DNA from: Trichomonas vaginalis G3
Taxonomy: Eukaryota; Parabasalia; Trichomonadida; Trichomonadidae
DNA: 64,000 nucleotides
Direction: 5' to 3'
Assembly (NCBI RefSeq): GCF_026262505.1
Contig: NC_067205.1
Span: 21,485,585-21,549,584, forward strand
The position numbers and the translations under genes were made by a program. Shown here one piece after another: positions 22,047 through 33,787 of the stretch; within the stretch, counting starts at the first letter, position 1; every line of letters starts with the position of its first letter. Below the pieces are notes generated by a model. That model had not been told where the DNA came from. It did not search any database and was given only the letters and a program-made list of their open reading frames with translations.

Positions 22047-23002
22047 AAACGAAAAAGGGGATTTGACTCCGTCAAATCCCCGCTCGCAAAAAGTGGACTT
22101 TACATGTCAAATTTTATATGCATGTAATGTCCACTTTTATGAGTTTTAGGAAGGAATTGGAAGCCATGAGTTACTGACATTTCATCAGTATCTCATAGCC
22201 TCCAATTCCTTCTTAAAATGGGAGAAACTTTGTCCGAATAGTTTAACATTCGGACAAAGTTTCTCCCATTTTAAGAAGGAATTGGAGGGTAAGAGATATA
22301 CCATATGAATGTATATCTCTTACCCTCCAATTCCTTCTAGAAAGTGTCCAAACTTTGGGTTAATTGCAAACTATTAACCCAAAGTTTGGACACTTTCAAG
22401 TGGAGATGGAAGGCTTTGGGGTATATATTAATACAATATACCTCAAAGCCTTCCATCTCCACTACAAATGGGAGAAACTTTGTCCGAATAGTTTAACATT
22501 CGGACAAAGTTTCTCCCATCTTTCAATGTAATTGCTACCTGTGAGGTACTGACTTGAAGTCAGTGCTTCACAGGTAGCAATATCCAAAAATTTAAAAACA
22601 TTTTATCAGTTCGTTAAAGAACTAGAGCCTCCTAGGTACTGAACCAGAATCAGTGCCTAGGGGACTCTAGTGATCTATATAAATCTGAGAAACTTTGAGG
22701 AAATTGTTCGACATTTCCTCAAAGTTTCTCAGCAATTTAGCGAGGAATGTTCGTTATCGTGTAGATATTTATAATATATACATGATAACAAACATTCCCC
22801 GCTAAAAGATGTAAAATCTTATAAGAAATAATTGCAAAAGAATAACAAATTGCAACAAATTTTATATGAAACTGAACCTTATGAGGTAGTGATTCAAGAT
22901 CACCGCCTCATAAGATTCAGTTTCAATCTCAAGTATCTCAAAAGTAAGGCTCTTTTTTGCCATGTAAAGTGTCACTTTACTGTCAAACCGTTTTTATCGT
23001 TT
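22047..23002. mobile_element. hairpin element HA2, non-autonomous, U2
   Basis: A 956-bp insertion inside the modular gene. The left end AAACGAAAAAGGGGATTTGAC and the complement of the right end agree at 16 of 21 positions. A 4-bp duplication TCGT flanks it (22043-22046 and 23003-23006). It holds no ORF but at least twelve hairpins, with stems of 11-27 bp. The start resembles that of the integrase element (both read TA-two bases-CGAAAA-GGG if one base of flank is counted), so it may be moved by that integrase (inference). Confidence 0.7.
22057..22925. repeat. hairpin cluster HA2, U2, twelve or more stems
   Basis: Hairpins at 22057-22081 (11 bp), 22089-22138, 22150-22215, 22215-22272 (perfect 25 bp, 8-nt loop), 22274-22338 (perfect 27 bp), 22340-22397 (perfect 25 bp), 22399-22463 (27 bp, one mismatch), 22468-22521, 22531-22581, 22622-22670, 22685-22732 (perfect 20 bp), 22739-22805 and 22867-22925. 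A 17-bp GTAAAGTG-t-CACTTTAC palindrome follows at about 22964. Confidence 0.9.
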
Positions 23003-23463
23003 TCGTTTACAACAGAATCAATATTAGTTAATTGATTATCACTCTTAGCTTGTGCAGTTAATATGTGATCACCATAATCTAAATCGGAAATATAAATCGA
23101 TACATCTGAATCAAATGTTCTAGCAATTGGATTAGTATTTTTTGTTCTTTTTAATTCTGAATCAATATAAAATTTTATCTCCACAGAATTACCTGGAGGA
23201 TTATATACAGTATAATAAACAACCCAAACATTGTTTTTATCTGGAATCGTTTTCTTAGTTGGTTCTGTAAGTTCAATTCTAAATTCATCACCTGCAAGTA
23301 AATTTTTCTTATCATTTTCATATTTGTAATTATATTTTAATTTGATTTTTTTTTCATTTCTTTCAGAAAAATTATCTTTTGAATTTTCAAAATATTCATC
23401 CATATTACGAGTATTATTGTGAAATATCGATTTAGATTCACTTAATAATGTAATATTAGACAT
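22972..23463 (-). CDS. modular surface-type protein, N-terminal part
   Basis: ATG-initiated ORF of 163 codons, of which the last dozen or so derive from the HA2 insertion. The N-terminus is hydrophilic and Asn/Lys-rich (MDEYFENSKDNFSERNEKK) with no signal peptide. From about residue 55 it becomes beta-rich (FRIELTEPTKKTIPDKNNVW, then VYNPPGNSVEIKFYIDSEL), consistent with the first module. The ATG is preceded by ACGTAAACGAAA and a stop in frame, which supports the start. The interrupted gene appears to continue at 20827-22046 and 17410-18588, beyond the two insertions. Confidence 0.6.
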   Translation of the reverse strand: MSNITLLSESKSIFHNNTRNMDEYFENSKDNFSERNEKKIKLKYNYKYENDKKNLLAGDEFRIELTEPTKKTIPDKNNVWVVYYTVYNPPGNSVEIKFYIDSELKRTKNTNPIARTFDSDVSIYISDLDYGDHILTAQAKSDNQLTNIDSVVNENDKNGLTVK

Positions 23464-23843
23464 TTTCGTTTACGTAATTCGTTCATTTTTCTTGAGTTCG
23501 GAAATTTTGTTGTCAAAAAGATAAAACATATCATTGATATGTAGTGACATACATTTGTATTGTAAAGTTTATGTAGATTTAACAAGATTAATATGATTTC
23601 GTCAAAATTATTAAGTAAAAATTTTAAAATTTTAGTTTCTGGCGTTTGATATTCGTTCAATATCGTTAATTTATTAGTATTGTTCGTCAGAAATTATTGT
23701 CATACTGATGAAATTTGATTTCATTCCTTCAAATTAATGAAGGTCTCCATCAAAGTTTCCGTAAAAAAACTTCATTCTGTCAAATTAAGTCTTCCAATAA
23801 CAAATTATTATATATATAAGAAAGTTTGATGAATTATTATTTC

Positions 23844-23963
23844 TTAGGAACTCAACAATTCCTCTGTATACATTTCATTTAGTACTGTCCAAGGGTAATA
23901 CTTGCTTGATTCCTCAATAAAGCAATATATTTCACTCCATGATGCATCGTTGGATATCCCCAT
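23844..23963 (-). CDS. short conserved ORF, 39 aa, U2
   Basis: Same as 14020-14139, frame unchanged. Confidence 0.35.
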   Translation of the reverse strand: MGISNDASWSEIYCFIEESSKYYPWTVLNEMYTEELLSS

Positions 23964-24119
23964 ATCTTCCAAATAGACAAGTTATATAGTTGTTATTTTA
24001 TATTTTATTGTATTTATACTATTGATATTCACGCACTTGAATCAAAGCATACATAAATTGTACTTATTGATCAAAAAAATATTTAATTATATTTAAAATG
24101 ATTTAGTATTTATTAAAAA

Positions 24120-25276
24120 TCAAATTATTGGAGTAGTCATAGCATCTAATTCATATTTTTCTTTCTCCTTGTTTGCCTTTAAATCTGGGAACAGAACTAT
24201 TCCATAAATAATGAAGAGAATATCGAAGATTACGAAAACAATAAGCCAAATTTTGCTTCGACTATAAATATAAATTATTTGTGTTATTTCAGAACAAATT
24301 GAATATAATATTTGAGAGAAGAAAATTAAATTATCTGAAAATTGACAAATCAATGATAATCCTACACTGTTAAGACCTAAGAATAGACTTATAGTGTTAC
24401 CACTTGCTACTCCATAGCTAAACATGTTTCGTTTGCCCGTGAAAGCTAAAATTGAACAAATTATCAGGAAAATCAAGGAAAAGGCGGATGAAATTATCCA
24501 ATGTATTCTTAATCCAAAGAAATAAATTGAAAAAGCAATAGAAATGAGAATAATACTAATAATTATTTGAAGAATATTATTAACTTGGATTATTTTGTAA
24601 GAAGATATGTGTTCTGGGGTTGCATTTGATATGACTATGTCAACAATGATTATTAATGGAGCTAAAATTAAGAGAATTGAATGAAAAATGTATTTTTTCT
24701 CTTTAGAAGCGTTTGATCTTGCTGTTATTTCAGGAGTTATGTTCGGAATAAACCAAATAAGTATACTTTGGATCAAAGAAATGGATGCAAAAACGTATAA
24801 AAAAATTTTTCTGTGAGATGTGTATAATGTATGGTTTCCGATATATGTTCCAAATATAATACCAACAAAATGAAGGATTCGTATGAATCTCTTGTATTTT
24901 CTGGCGAAATATGCGAAATGTACAAAGGATTCATCAATAAATGGATATTTGCGGCTATCAATTGAAAGGCAATGACAACAAAAGCAGCAAAAACGTTATC
25001 CTTAGATATTGAAGCTTTTGATACAAGAGCGATTGAATTTGAAATACCTGCAGCAATTAAAATAAATTTTGTTCCGAATTTCCTGTAAGTAAATATAGAG
25101 GAAACAAGTGTGATGATGGTTATTGGTAAAACTATAGCAGCTAAAATATATTGACTCAGTGAGAGGCCTGAAAGAAAAATTATAGGAACACTCTTCCAAT
25201 TTGCAATCGCACTTAATGCTGATCCAACGAATACAACTCCTACATAATATAATTGCTTATTCAATAAGATTCCCAT
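24120..25276 (-). pseudogene. sugar-porter-like membrane protein A, U2 (broken)
   Basis: Copy of 33944-35101 with the frame interrupted about once between its two halves (open stretches 24120-24776 and 24773-25276). Confidence 0.65.
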
Positions 25277-25437
25277 AATTGTCAAATTTGACAACGATAC
25301 ATTTTTCTGACATTGGATCCATATTGAAAAATTGAGAAAAATCTTAAAACCGCTTTAAATAGAATGTATTGTTTCATTAATGAAAAATTTTGATAAAAAA
25401 AATCTAAAAAAATCTAATAAATTCGCTAAAAAATTGT

Positions 25438-26610
25438 TTAAATAATTGGAGTATTCAGATTGTCTGACTTTGATTTTTCTTCTTCCTGTATGTTCTTTAG
25501 TTCTGGGAACAATGTAAAGCCATATACAATTGTAAATATGCCAAAAACAATAAAAATGATGAGCCAAATCTTACTGAAGAGAAATATATGGATAGTGTCA
25601 ATCAAAGACTCGCAAACAATGTTAAGAATTTGAGAAAAGAAAATAAGATTATCTGAAAATTGACAAATAAGAGAGAGGCCAACGCTGCTTAAACCCAAGT
25701 TCATACTTATATTAAAAAGATCTCCCATTATAAATCTAAATATGTTAGATTTGTTCATGAAATTTAATATTGTAACAATTATTAAGAAAACTAATACAAA
25801 AATAGAGGAAACTATCCAATGCTTCCTTAATCCAAAGAAATAAATCGTAAATATGATTGTTATAATTGTTATCAACGTTAATACATAAAAAACAATGTTA
25901 ACTATGTTAACCTGATCAACAACTGAATGATCATGTACTATTGGAGCACAGTACCTAGGTACTGCATTTAATCCAGACAAAAATGGAAGTAACGTTAATG
26001 CAGCTGTATGGAACCAAAGTTTAACGTTTCTTGGAGCTTGTAATTCTTCGGAAGTTTCGGGAGTCATGTTAGGAATGAAGATAGTAAGAATGGATTGTAT
26101 GATTGAGATGGCTGCATAAACGTATGAGAAAATTTTCCAATGTGGAGATATTGCAATACGAAAACCACTTATGGATCCAATTACTAAACCAATAAAATGG
26201 AATATTCCATATGAATTTCTTGTATTTGACATTGAAATATGAGAAATATATAATGGATTCATCAAATTACACATAATATATCCAACACCAATGAATGTTC
26301 CAGTAATATAAACGAGATATGAAGTGTTGGCTGCATTGAATGTCGCAATAATTAAACCAATTGCGATTAAAATACCGTTTATTATTGAATTGATTCTAGT
26401 TCCAAGTTTTTTGTACATCCAAATGGACAATACAATTGCTATTATTTCAACGAGGAATACTATTGGAAAATAGTAGTAAGTACTGTAATTTACTTCAATG
26501 ATTTTGCTAGCAAGTATACTTTTCTACATTGTCGCTGCAGTATGAGTGACTACGGTGCCAAGAAATGCAACTCCGGCATACATAAGTTGCTTGTTGAGGA
26601 TGATACCCAT
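25438..26610 (-). pseudogene. sugar-porter-like membrane protein B, U2
   Basis: Same early break as U1; 330 codons remain open (25438-26430). Confidence 0.6.
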
Positions 26611-27236
26611 AATAATGGCAAATGACAATCTGTCTGACAGCGGATCTCTTATGAAAAAATTGAGGCAAATCTGAATGTCAGATATGTTTTGATGTATTTA
26701 GGTAGAATCTAAATTCTTGCAAAACAAACCGTAAAATTTACAATGGGCTCATTGAATATTTTATAAGAATCGAAAATTGAGGGAATCAATAAAATTTTAA
26801 AACGAACATTGACTAACCATAAGAGGAAACACATAATATGGAAAATATTTGATTAGAAGGGTAATTTTTCCACTTCAAATCATGTGAGTTCTTTCAATTT
26901 GATAAAATATTAATAAAAAAAATATTTAAATAAATATGATTTTATAGTATAATTAATAATTTTAACATAGATAAGTGAAAACAAACTATGTTAACAAGCT
27001 GATTTGGGATCTAAATATTAATAAAATTAAATATCATGTTGATGGATTTGATGAGGCATTGATTTAATATAGTTGATGGATTTTTTACCTGTGAAAGAAA
27101 AAGCAAATATTTTGATAATCATAAATAAATTGAAATAAATGCAATAGAATTACATTTGATAACCATAATAAATGAGCGTATTATTCAGATGTTTTAACAT
27201 GATTTCAGCTAAATATTACAAAAAATAGCAGGGATT

Positions 27237-28415
27237 TTATTTAGAAGATTTTGAAATAGTTAATGTTAATGCATAAATTGTTTTAGGAATCGAAAGGATG
27301 TTCTTGTGTTTGTTGTCTTTCAGACTGTTAGGAATAACAAAAAATGTTAATGGTTGATGTGATGATGTTTTATTATCATCATCAACAACATAAAGATAAA
27401 TTGAATGAAATCCACATGAAATAGAATCAATTCCAATTGATTCGGTGAATGGACGTTGATTATTATCATAAATATAAAATGTTGTTAAATCATTAAATGT
27501 TTCTTCATCAAGTTTGTATTTGATTGTAAATGTTCCTCGCTCATCTGAATCTTGAACAAAACCATCAATATAAAGCTTCTTATTGACATCTTTGACAAAT
27601 GTCTGATTATTTCTTGTTGTTATTGATAATAATGGTGAATTATAAAAATATTGAAAAGCTGATCGAAAAGGAGTAGATGTTTTATTTGATTCATCAGTTG
27701 CTGTTACTATAAGATGATGTAATGATTCAGTCAGTTCTGATGGAAATTCTAGATCAAAGGAAAATGGATGTTCATTAATATTTAAAATTTCAATAGTTTT
27801 AGTGTCAATGATGTCGTTGTCAATGTAACATCGAATAGTGACAAGACCTGTGCCATCAAGATCTACAATCTGACCTTCAAGATGAATACTCTTGTTCAAA
27901 CATCGATGATATGGACCGTTCTCGAATGTGTTGATTGTGAGTTCGGGTGAATTGTATTCATAATAAAAATAAATATGTTCTTCGTTTGATTTCTTGTTGT
28001 GTTCATCTGAGCAATAAATTGTGATACTGTGAACAGATTCTGAAAATGCTGTTGGAAATTCAACTTCGTTAGAAAATGAAATAATACATTCTGTGTTCAT
28101 GGATTCTGAATGTAATTCTGAATATGGATAATCATCAAATTTGTAAAAGATAGAGATATGACCTGTGCAGTCCGAATCTTCGATACTTCCCTCAATATTG
28201 ATAAATTTGTTTGTTGTCTTGTGGAATCTGCTGAAATTATATGTTGAAACCGAAACAATTGGTGAATTGAAAACAAATTCGGATGTCTTAGTGTAGTTTG
28301 ATGATGTTTTGAAGAAGCTGTCTTCAATCCAAATAAAAATTGTATGATTACTCTCTGAATCGTATTCTTCGAAGATTTCTGATGTTGGAATAAAAAATGT
28401 GAATTCATATACCAT
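27237..28415 (-). CDS. modular surface-type protein, C-terminal part
   Basis: 392-codon frame. The first ATG overlaps the left inverted repeat of the integrase element, so only residues from about 4 onward belong to the host gene. At least three modules are seen, marked by EFVFNSPIVSVSTYN, YYEYNSPELTINTFENG and FQYFYNSPLLSITTRN. Between them lie IVDLDGTGLVTIRCYID-type strands and SESVHSITIYCSDE-type ends. No C-terminal membrane helix or GPI-like tail is visible; the end is short and basic (ALTLTISKSSK). The product would therefore be secreted by an unseen route, intracellular, or truncated. Confidence 0.7.
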   Translation of the reverse strand: MVYEFTFFIPTSEIFEEYDSESNHTIFIWIEDSFFKTSSNYTKTSEFVFNSPIVSVSTYNFSRFHKTTNKFINIEGSIEDSDCTGHISIFYKFDDYPYSELHSESMNTECIISFSNEVEFPTAFSESVHSITIYCSDEHNKKSNEEHIYFYYEYNSPELTINTFENGPYHRCLNKSIHLEGQIVDLDGTGLVTIRCYIDNDIIDTKTIEILNINEHPFSFDLEFPSELTESLHHLIVTATDESNKTSTPFRSAFQYFYNSPLLSITTRNNQTFVKDVNKKLYIDGFVQDSDERGTFTIKYKLDEETFNDLTTFYIYDNNQRPFTESIGIDSISCGFHSIYLYVVDDDNKTSSHQPLTFFVIPNSLKDNKHKNILSIPKTIYALTLTISKSSK

Positions 28416-28548
28416 ACCGAAAAGGGTCGCTAGAAAAAGTGACTTTTGGCGCCAAAATTATTTTTTAAAAAAAACTTATTTTTATTATTTAATCAATATT
28501 ACACCATTACATATTATTTTTTATATCAAATCCATACTATTTTTCAGA

Positions 28549-29727
28549 ATGGAAGTTTTTGTAAACTTTTACAAAACTCAAATGGATCCATATCACTGGC
28601 ATCGTACCTCCAGAAAATTAGTTGACATCGAATGGCTAAAGGAATCGGTTCAACAAATTAACTCTGGAATGAAGCTAAAGGATATTTGCAAAAAGGCCCG
28701 TTTAAATAATGGTACCTTTCGTGAAATATCCAAAACCATGTTCAAAAAGCTTGTCAGAGAAAATAATTTGGAATTAATTCCAAAAAGAGGAAGAAAACAA
28801 ATAGAAATTAATCTTGATGCCTGCCAAGCTTATGCAAATTTGAAAGATTTAATGCCCGATGCAGGCATCAATAAAATTATTCAGAAAATGAAAACAGACC
28901 TTGTCAATATTGAGAAGAATCCAGAAGAATTTCAAAAAATTCAATCAGAAATTCAAAAAAATGGAGAAATAAATTATGAGTCTGGAAACTGGCTCGATGA
29001 AGTTGACCGCACAACTTTAGTTCCAGTTGTGACTCCAATAGAAGGTACGCCTATTGAAATAAATCCATTACGCGAATCTCTTCAAACGGCAACATACATT
29101 ACAAAAAATTTCGATTCTCCCTTATATAGAATGGGCAGGAAAATACACGAAGCGATTATCGCAGATACTCCCCCTCAAAATCAAGAAAATCAGCAAAAAT
29201 ACATTCCTCGAAATTATCTAGCATCCAAATGTCATCAAATTTGGCATGCTGATATCCACTATTGGAGGAAACGAATAGGCAAATATTTGTTTGCGATAAT
29301 AGACGACAGATCGCGAAAAATCATAGATTTTAATTTATTTACCGAAAAAACAGCTCAAAATACAACTGCAGTTCTTAAAAGAGCATTAAGTACTCTACCT
29401 CAACCACCATACGCTATTTGGACTGATAACGGCCTTGAAAATAAAAGCTCATTTCATCAACTTTTGGTTGAACGTGGAATTGAGCATATTTTCATTCAAC
29501 CGGGCAATCCACAGGCAAATGGTAAGATTGAGAGATGGTGGCCATACGTGGAAAGAAACTGCAAGTCAGAATCAGATCTTCCACGGGTCATCAGATTTTA
29601 CAATAATATGCCCCATTCTTCTTTGCCTGTGAATCCTGAAACGAACGTTTACTTTACGCCGAATGAATTCGAGGCCAGTGAAATTGATGATCACTGGTAT
29701 CGAAATCCAGAACAAGAACCATTCTAG
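28549..29727 (+). CDS. DD35E integrase, U3
   Basis: Identical protein length to U2 (392 aa from ATG 28549). The frame is also open upstream to 28399, but that extension starts at GTG and reads through the inverted repeat, so I reject it. Confidence 0.85.
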   Translation: MEVFVNFYKTQMDPYHWHRTSRKLVDIEWLKESVQQINSGMKLKDICKKARLNNGTFREISKTMFKKLVRENNLELIPKRGRKQIEINLDACQAYANLKDLMPDAGINKIIQKMKTDLVNIEKNPEEFQKIQSEIQKNGEINYESGNWLDEVDRTTLVPVVTPIEGTPIEINPLRESLQTATYITKNFDSPLYRMGRKIHEAIIADTPPQNQENQQKYIPRNYLASKCHQIWHADIHYWRKRIGKYLFAIIDDRSRKIIDFNLFTEKTAQNTTAVLKRALSTLPQPPYAIWTDNGLENKSSFHQLLVERGIEHIFIQPGNPQANGKIERWWPYVERNCKSESDLPRVIRFYNNMPHSSLPVNPETNVYFTPNEFEASEIDDHWYRNPEQEPF

Positions 29728-30190
29728 ATAGTCGACGGTCAATTAAAAAACCTTAAGGAAAGCATTGACGAGTTCAGAAAATGAAAATCTCGAGCAAGTT
29801 CAATAAATTTTCAACAAATTCTCAAATCATTACGAATAAACACTTAATATTATCGTATTTACATCTTTTTAATACAACTATTTACTTACTGATGATTCAT
29901 TGCAAATCGTAGATTTGGATGATAAGTTATCTAACAAAAGTTTCCGAGCTTACCGCTTAAAACAATAGCCTACATCATATCTACGAATACCTCGGTACTC
30001 CGAGGCTACAGTTTTGCGCAGAAAGTTCAAAAAGTGACTTCGAATGCTAAGTTATCTAACAAAAATTTCCGAGCTTACAGTTTAAAACAATAGTCTACAT
30101 CATATCTACGAATACCTCGTTACTCCGAGGTTCAGGTTAGTAAAAATCAATCTAAAAATATTTTTTTATGTACGTTAATGTAATCTGAGA

Positions 30191-30485
30191 GTGAGAGGCA
30201 TATAGGCATACTATATACCTCTCACCCTTCAATTCCTACCAGAAAGTTCGAAAACTTGGTCGCAATTGCATCTGATTGCGACCAAGTTTTCGAACTTTCT
30301 CGAGGGAATAGGAGCCTACAAAGCACTGATTATGTATTAGTGCCTGGTAGGCTCCTATTCACTTTCTAAATGGGAGAAACTTTGCTTTCATAAGATAACA
30401 TACGAACAAAGTTTCTCCCATTTAGAGTTTGAATTGAAGGGTGCGAGGTATATAGGCATACTATATACCTCTCACCCTTTAATTC
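30191..30485. repeat. hairpin cluster HA1, U3
   Basis: Same five hairpins as U2. Confidence 0.85.
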
Positions 30486-30652
30486 CTATGAAAACAGTTC
30501 TAAAATAAAAATAAAAAACAAACTTAAATTAACTATTAAATTTTTTATATTTTAATTTCATATTTTTAATAAAATTCCTTATATATTATAATTATTATAT
30601 TAAAAACCCTTTCGAATTTTGGCGCGAAAATAAGAGTAGGTGTCACTTTTTG

Positions 30653-31872
30653 TCACTTTTCTAGTGACCCTTTTCGGTACGGAACAAAAAATGTGAATTC
30701 ATGTTCATTTGTAATTGTAACATCTTCAATATTATGTCGAGAACTGTTGTCGATGACATAGAAGAAGTAAATATGTTCTGCATTGTTTTCGTTTGTGAAT
30801 GTTCCTGAGACTGTGATATTTCTATCAATTTTGTTGTGGTATGTAGACAGAGGTTCTTTGTTGACAATGAGAGATGGATTGTTGAATATATATATGAAAT
30901 TAATGTTTTCTTCATTTGATTTCTTAAGGCTTTCATCATAACAATAAATTGTGACTTTGTGAATTCCTTCATTCAAGTATGATGGAATATCGATGTTTTT
31001 ATTGAATTCATGAGATGATGTATTATAAATTGTTATTCTTTCAACAAGTCGTTCTAAACCATTGTCATCAATAATGTAATTTATTGTAACTGTTCCACTT
31101 CCATCAAGATCAGTGACACTTCCTTTGATTTCAATTTGATTATTTATTCCTTTTCGAATTTGTTGATTGTTTTCTGTTGTTATAGAAATTGATGGTGTGT
31201 TGTAATTGAAATCAAATTGATAATGCAAATGATTTGAGTCTTTTTGATTAGAATCAACAGCCCAAATATAAATTATATGTGTTCCTTCTGAGAATGATGA
31301 TGGAATTTTAACTGTGAAATCAAAATCATAATTTGTATTTATTTCATTGACTACTATTGATTGTGATGTCTTCTTAGTTGCTGTTTCACTGTCAAATTGG
31401 CAGTAAATATCAATTAGTTCATTGCCATCACGATCTGAAACAGATAAAGTAACAAAGATGTTGTAATCTGTATTCTTTGTGTATGATGACTTAGGAGCTG
31501 TTGTGATACTGATAATTGATGGATTATAAATGTATTCGAATGAAAGATTATATGTTTTGCTATTAAAACCATCTTTTAATAAATAAATATGAATTGTGTG
31601 ATTGTTCTCTGGTAAATCATTTGGAAAAGTGATTGGTTTAGTGAAAGTTTCATCATTTGAATCGACTTGAACTTCGTATTGATTTTGAGTGTTATTATCT
31701 TCGTTGAAGTAATATTTAATGAGAGCTGTTGATTCTCCATTTGGATAACTTGCAATTCCTGATAATGTCAATGTCTGACCACTGTTCTTTATAATTTTTG
31801 TTGGATTTAAACCTAAATTAGATAGAGTAAGTTTATTTGAATATCCAACTGCAAATTCTAAAGAATTCTCGT
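30653..31872 (-). CDS. modular surface-type protein, middle part, U3
   Basis: Open throughout, no ATG, as at 20827-22046. Confidence 0.7.
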
Positions 31873-32828
31873 AAACGAAAAAGGGGATTTGACTCCGTCA
31901 AATCCCCGCTCGCAAAAAGTGGACTTTACATGTCAAATTTTATATGCATGTAATGTCCACTTTTATGAGTTTTAGGAAGGAATTGGAAGCCATGAGTTAC
32001 TGACATTTCATCAGTATCTCATAGCCTCCAATTCCTTCTTAAAATGGGAGAAACTTTGTCCGAATAGTTTAACATTCGGACAAAGTTTCTCCCATTTTAA
32101 GAAGGAATTGGAGGGTAAGAGATATACCATATGAATGTATATCTCTTACCCTCCAATTCCTTCTAGAAAGTGTCCAAACTTTGGGTTAATTGCAAACTAT
32201 TAACCCAAAGTTTGGACACTTTCAAGTGGAGATGGAAGGCTTTGGGGTATATATTAATACAATATACCTCAAAGCCTTCCATCTCCACTACAAATGGGAG
32301 AAACTTTGTCCGAATAGTTTAACATTCGGACAAAGTTTCTCCCATCTTTCAATGTAATTGCTACCTGTGAGGTACTGACTTGAAGTCAGTGCTTCACAGG
32401 TAGCAATATCCAAAAATTTAAAAACATTTTATCAGTTCGTTAAAGAACTAGAGCCTCCTAGGTACTGAACCAGAATCAGTGCCTAGGGGACTCTAGTGAT
32501 CTATATAAATCTGAGAAACTTTGAGGAAATTGTTCGACATTTCCTCAAAGTTTCTCAGCAATTTAGCGAGGAATGTTCGTTATCGTGTAGATATTTATAA
32601 TATATACATGATAACAAACATTCCCGCTAAAAGATGTAAAATCTTATAAGAAATAATTGCAAAAGAATAACAAATTGCAACAAATTTTATATGAAACTGA
32701 ACCTTATGAGGTAGTGATTCAAGATCACCGCCTCATAAGATTCAGTTTCAATCTCAAGTATCTCAAAAGTAAGGCTCTATTTTTGCCATGTAAAGTGTCA
32801 CTTTACTGTCAAACCGTTTTTATCGTTT
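31873..32828. mobile_element. hairpin element HA2, U3
   Basis: Same insertion as 22047-23002, with the TCGT duplication. Confidence 0.7.
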
Positions 32829-33289
32829 TCGTTTACAACAGAATCAATATTAGTTAATTGATTATCACTCTTAGCTTGTGCAGTTAATATGTGATCACCA
32901 TAATCTAAATCGGAAATATAAATCGATACATCTGAATCAAATGTTCTAGCAATTGGATTAGTATTTTTTGTTCTTTTTAATTCTGAATCAATATAAAATT
33001 TTATCTCCACAGAATTACCTGGAGGATTATATACAGTATAATAAACAACCCAAACATTGTTTTTATCTGGAATCGTTTTCTTAGTTGGTTCTGTAAGTTC
33101 AATTCTAAATTCATCACCTGCAAGTAAATTTTTCTTATCATTTTCATATTTGTAATTATATTTTAATTTGATTTTTTTTTCATTTCTTTCAGAAAAATTA
33201 TCTTTTGAATTTTCAAAATATTCATCCATATTACGAGTATTATTGTGAAATATCGATTTAGATTCACTTAATAATGTAATATTAGACAT
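32798..33289 (-). CDS. modular surface-type protein, N-terminal part, U3
   Basis: Identical frame to 22972-23463. Confidence 0.6.
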   Translation of the reverse strand: MSNITLLSESKSIFHNNTRNMDEYFENSKDNFSERNEKKIKLKYNYKYENDKKNLLAGDEFRIELTEPTKKTIPDKNNVWVVYYTVYNPPGNSVEIKFYIDSELKRTKNTNPIARTFDSDVSIYISDLDYGDHILTAQAKSDNQLTNIDSVVNENDKNGLTVK

Positions 33290-33667
33290 TTTCGTTTACG
33301 TAATTCGTTCATTTTTCTTGAGTTCGGAAATTTTGTTGTCAAAAAGATAAAACATATCATTGATATGTAGTGACATACATTTGTATTGTAAAGTTTATGT
33401 AGATTTAACAAGATTAATATGATTTCGTCAAAATTATTAAGTAAAAATTTTAAAATTTTAGTTTCTGGCGTTTGATATTCGTTCAATATCGTTAATTTAT
33501 TAGTATTGTTCGTCAGAAATTATTGTCATACTGATGAAATTTGATTTCATTCCTTCAAATTAATGAAGGTCTCCATCAAAGTTTCCGTAAAAAAACTTCA
33601 TTCTGTCAAATTAAGTCTTCCAATAACAAATTATTATATATATAAGAAAGTTTTGAATTATTATTTC

Positions 33668-33787
33668 TTAGGAACTCAACAATTCCTCTGTATACATTTC
33701 ATTTAGTACTGTCCAAGGGTAATACTTGCTTGATTCCTCAATAAAGCAATATATTTCACTCCATGATGCATCGTTGGATATCCCCAT
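33668..33787 (-). CDS. short conserved ORF, 39 aa, U3
   Basis: Same as 14020-14139. A 2-bp difference lies just downstream of its stop, outside the ORF. Confidence 0.35.
   Translation of the reverse strand: MGISNDASWSEIYCFIEESSKYYPWTVLNEMYTEELLSS

Larger units (their letters stand above)
18588..28414. repeat. tandem unit U2
   Basis: Complete copy of the unit, counted from the left inverted repeat of one integrase element to the next. Corresponding stop codons of the integrase lie at 10077, 19901, 29727 and 39551, spaced 9824, 9826 and 9824 bp. Confidence 0.95.
28415..30679 (+). mobile_element. integrase element, U3
   Basis: Looks whole, 2,265 bp, same ends and contents as 18588-20853. Confidence 0.75.

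Noticed and set aside
22057-22925. CRISPR array
   Set aside because: The repeats are inverted hairpins with different stems, not direct repeats with equal spacers, and the setting is eukaryotic.
22057-22925. tRNA or snRNA cluster
   Set aside because: No cloverleaf, no anticodon arm, no B-box pattern; stems are simple hairpins.
28399-28548. N-terminal extension of the integrase to 442 residues in U3 and U4
   Set aside because: It begins at GTG, reads through the inverted repeat, and is closed in U2 and V2 by a change in an A run; the ATG 150 bases later fits all copies.
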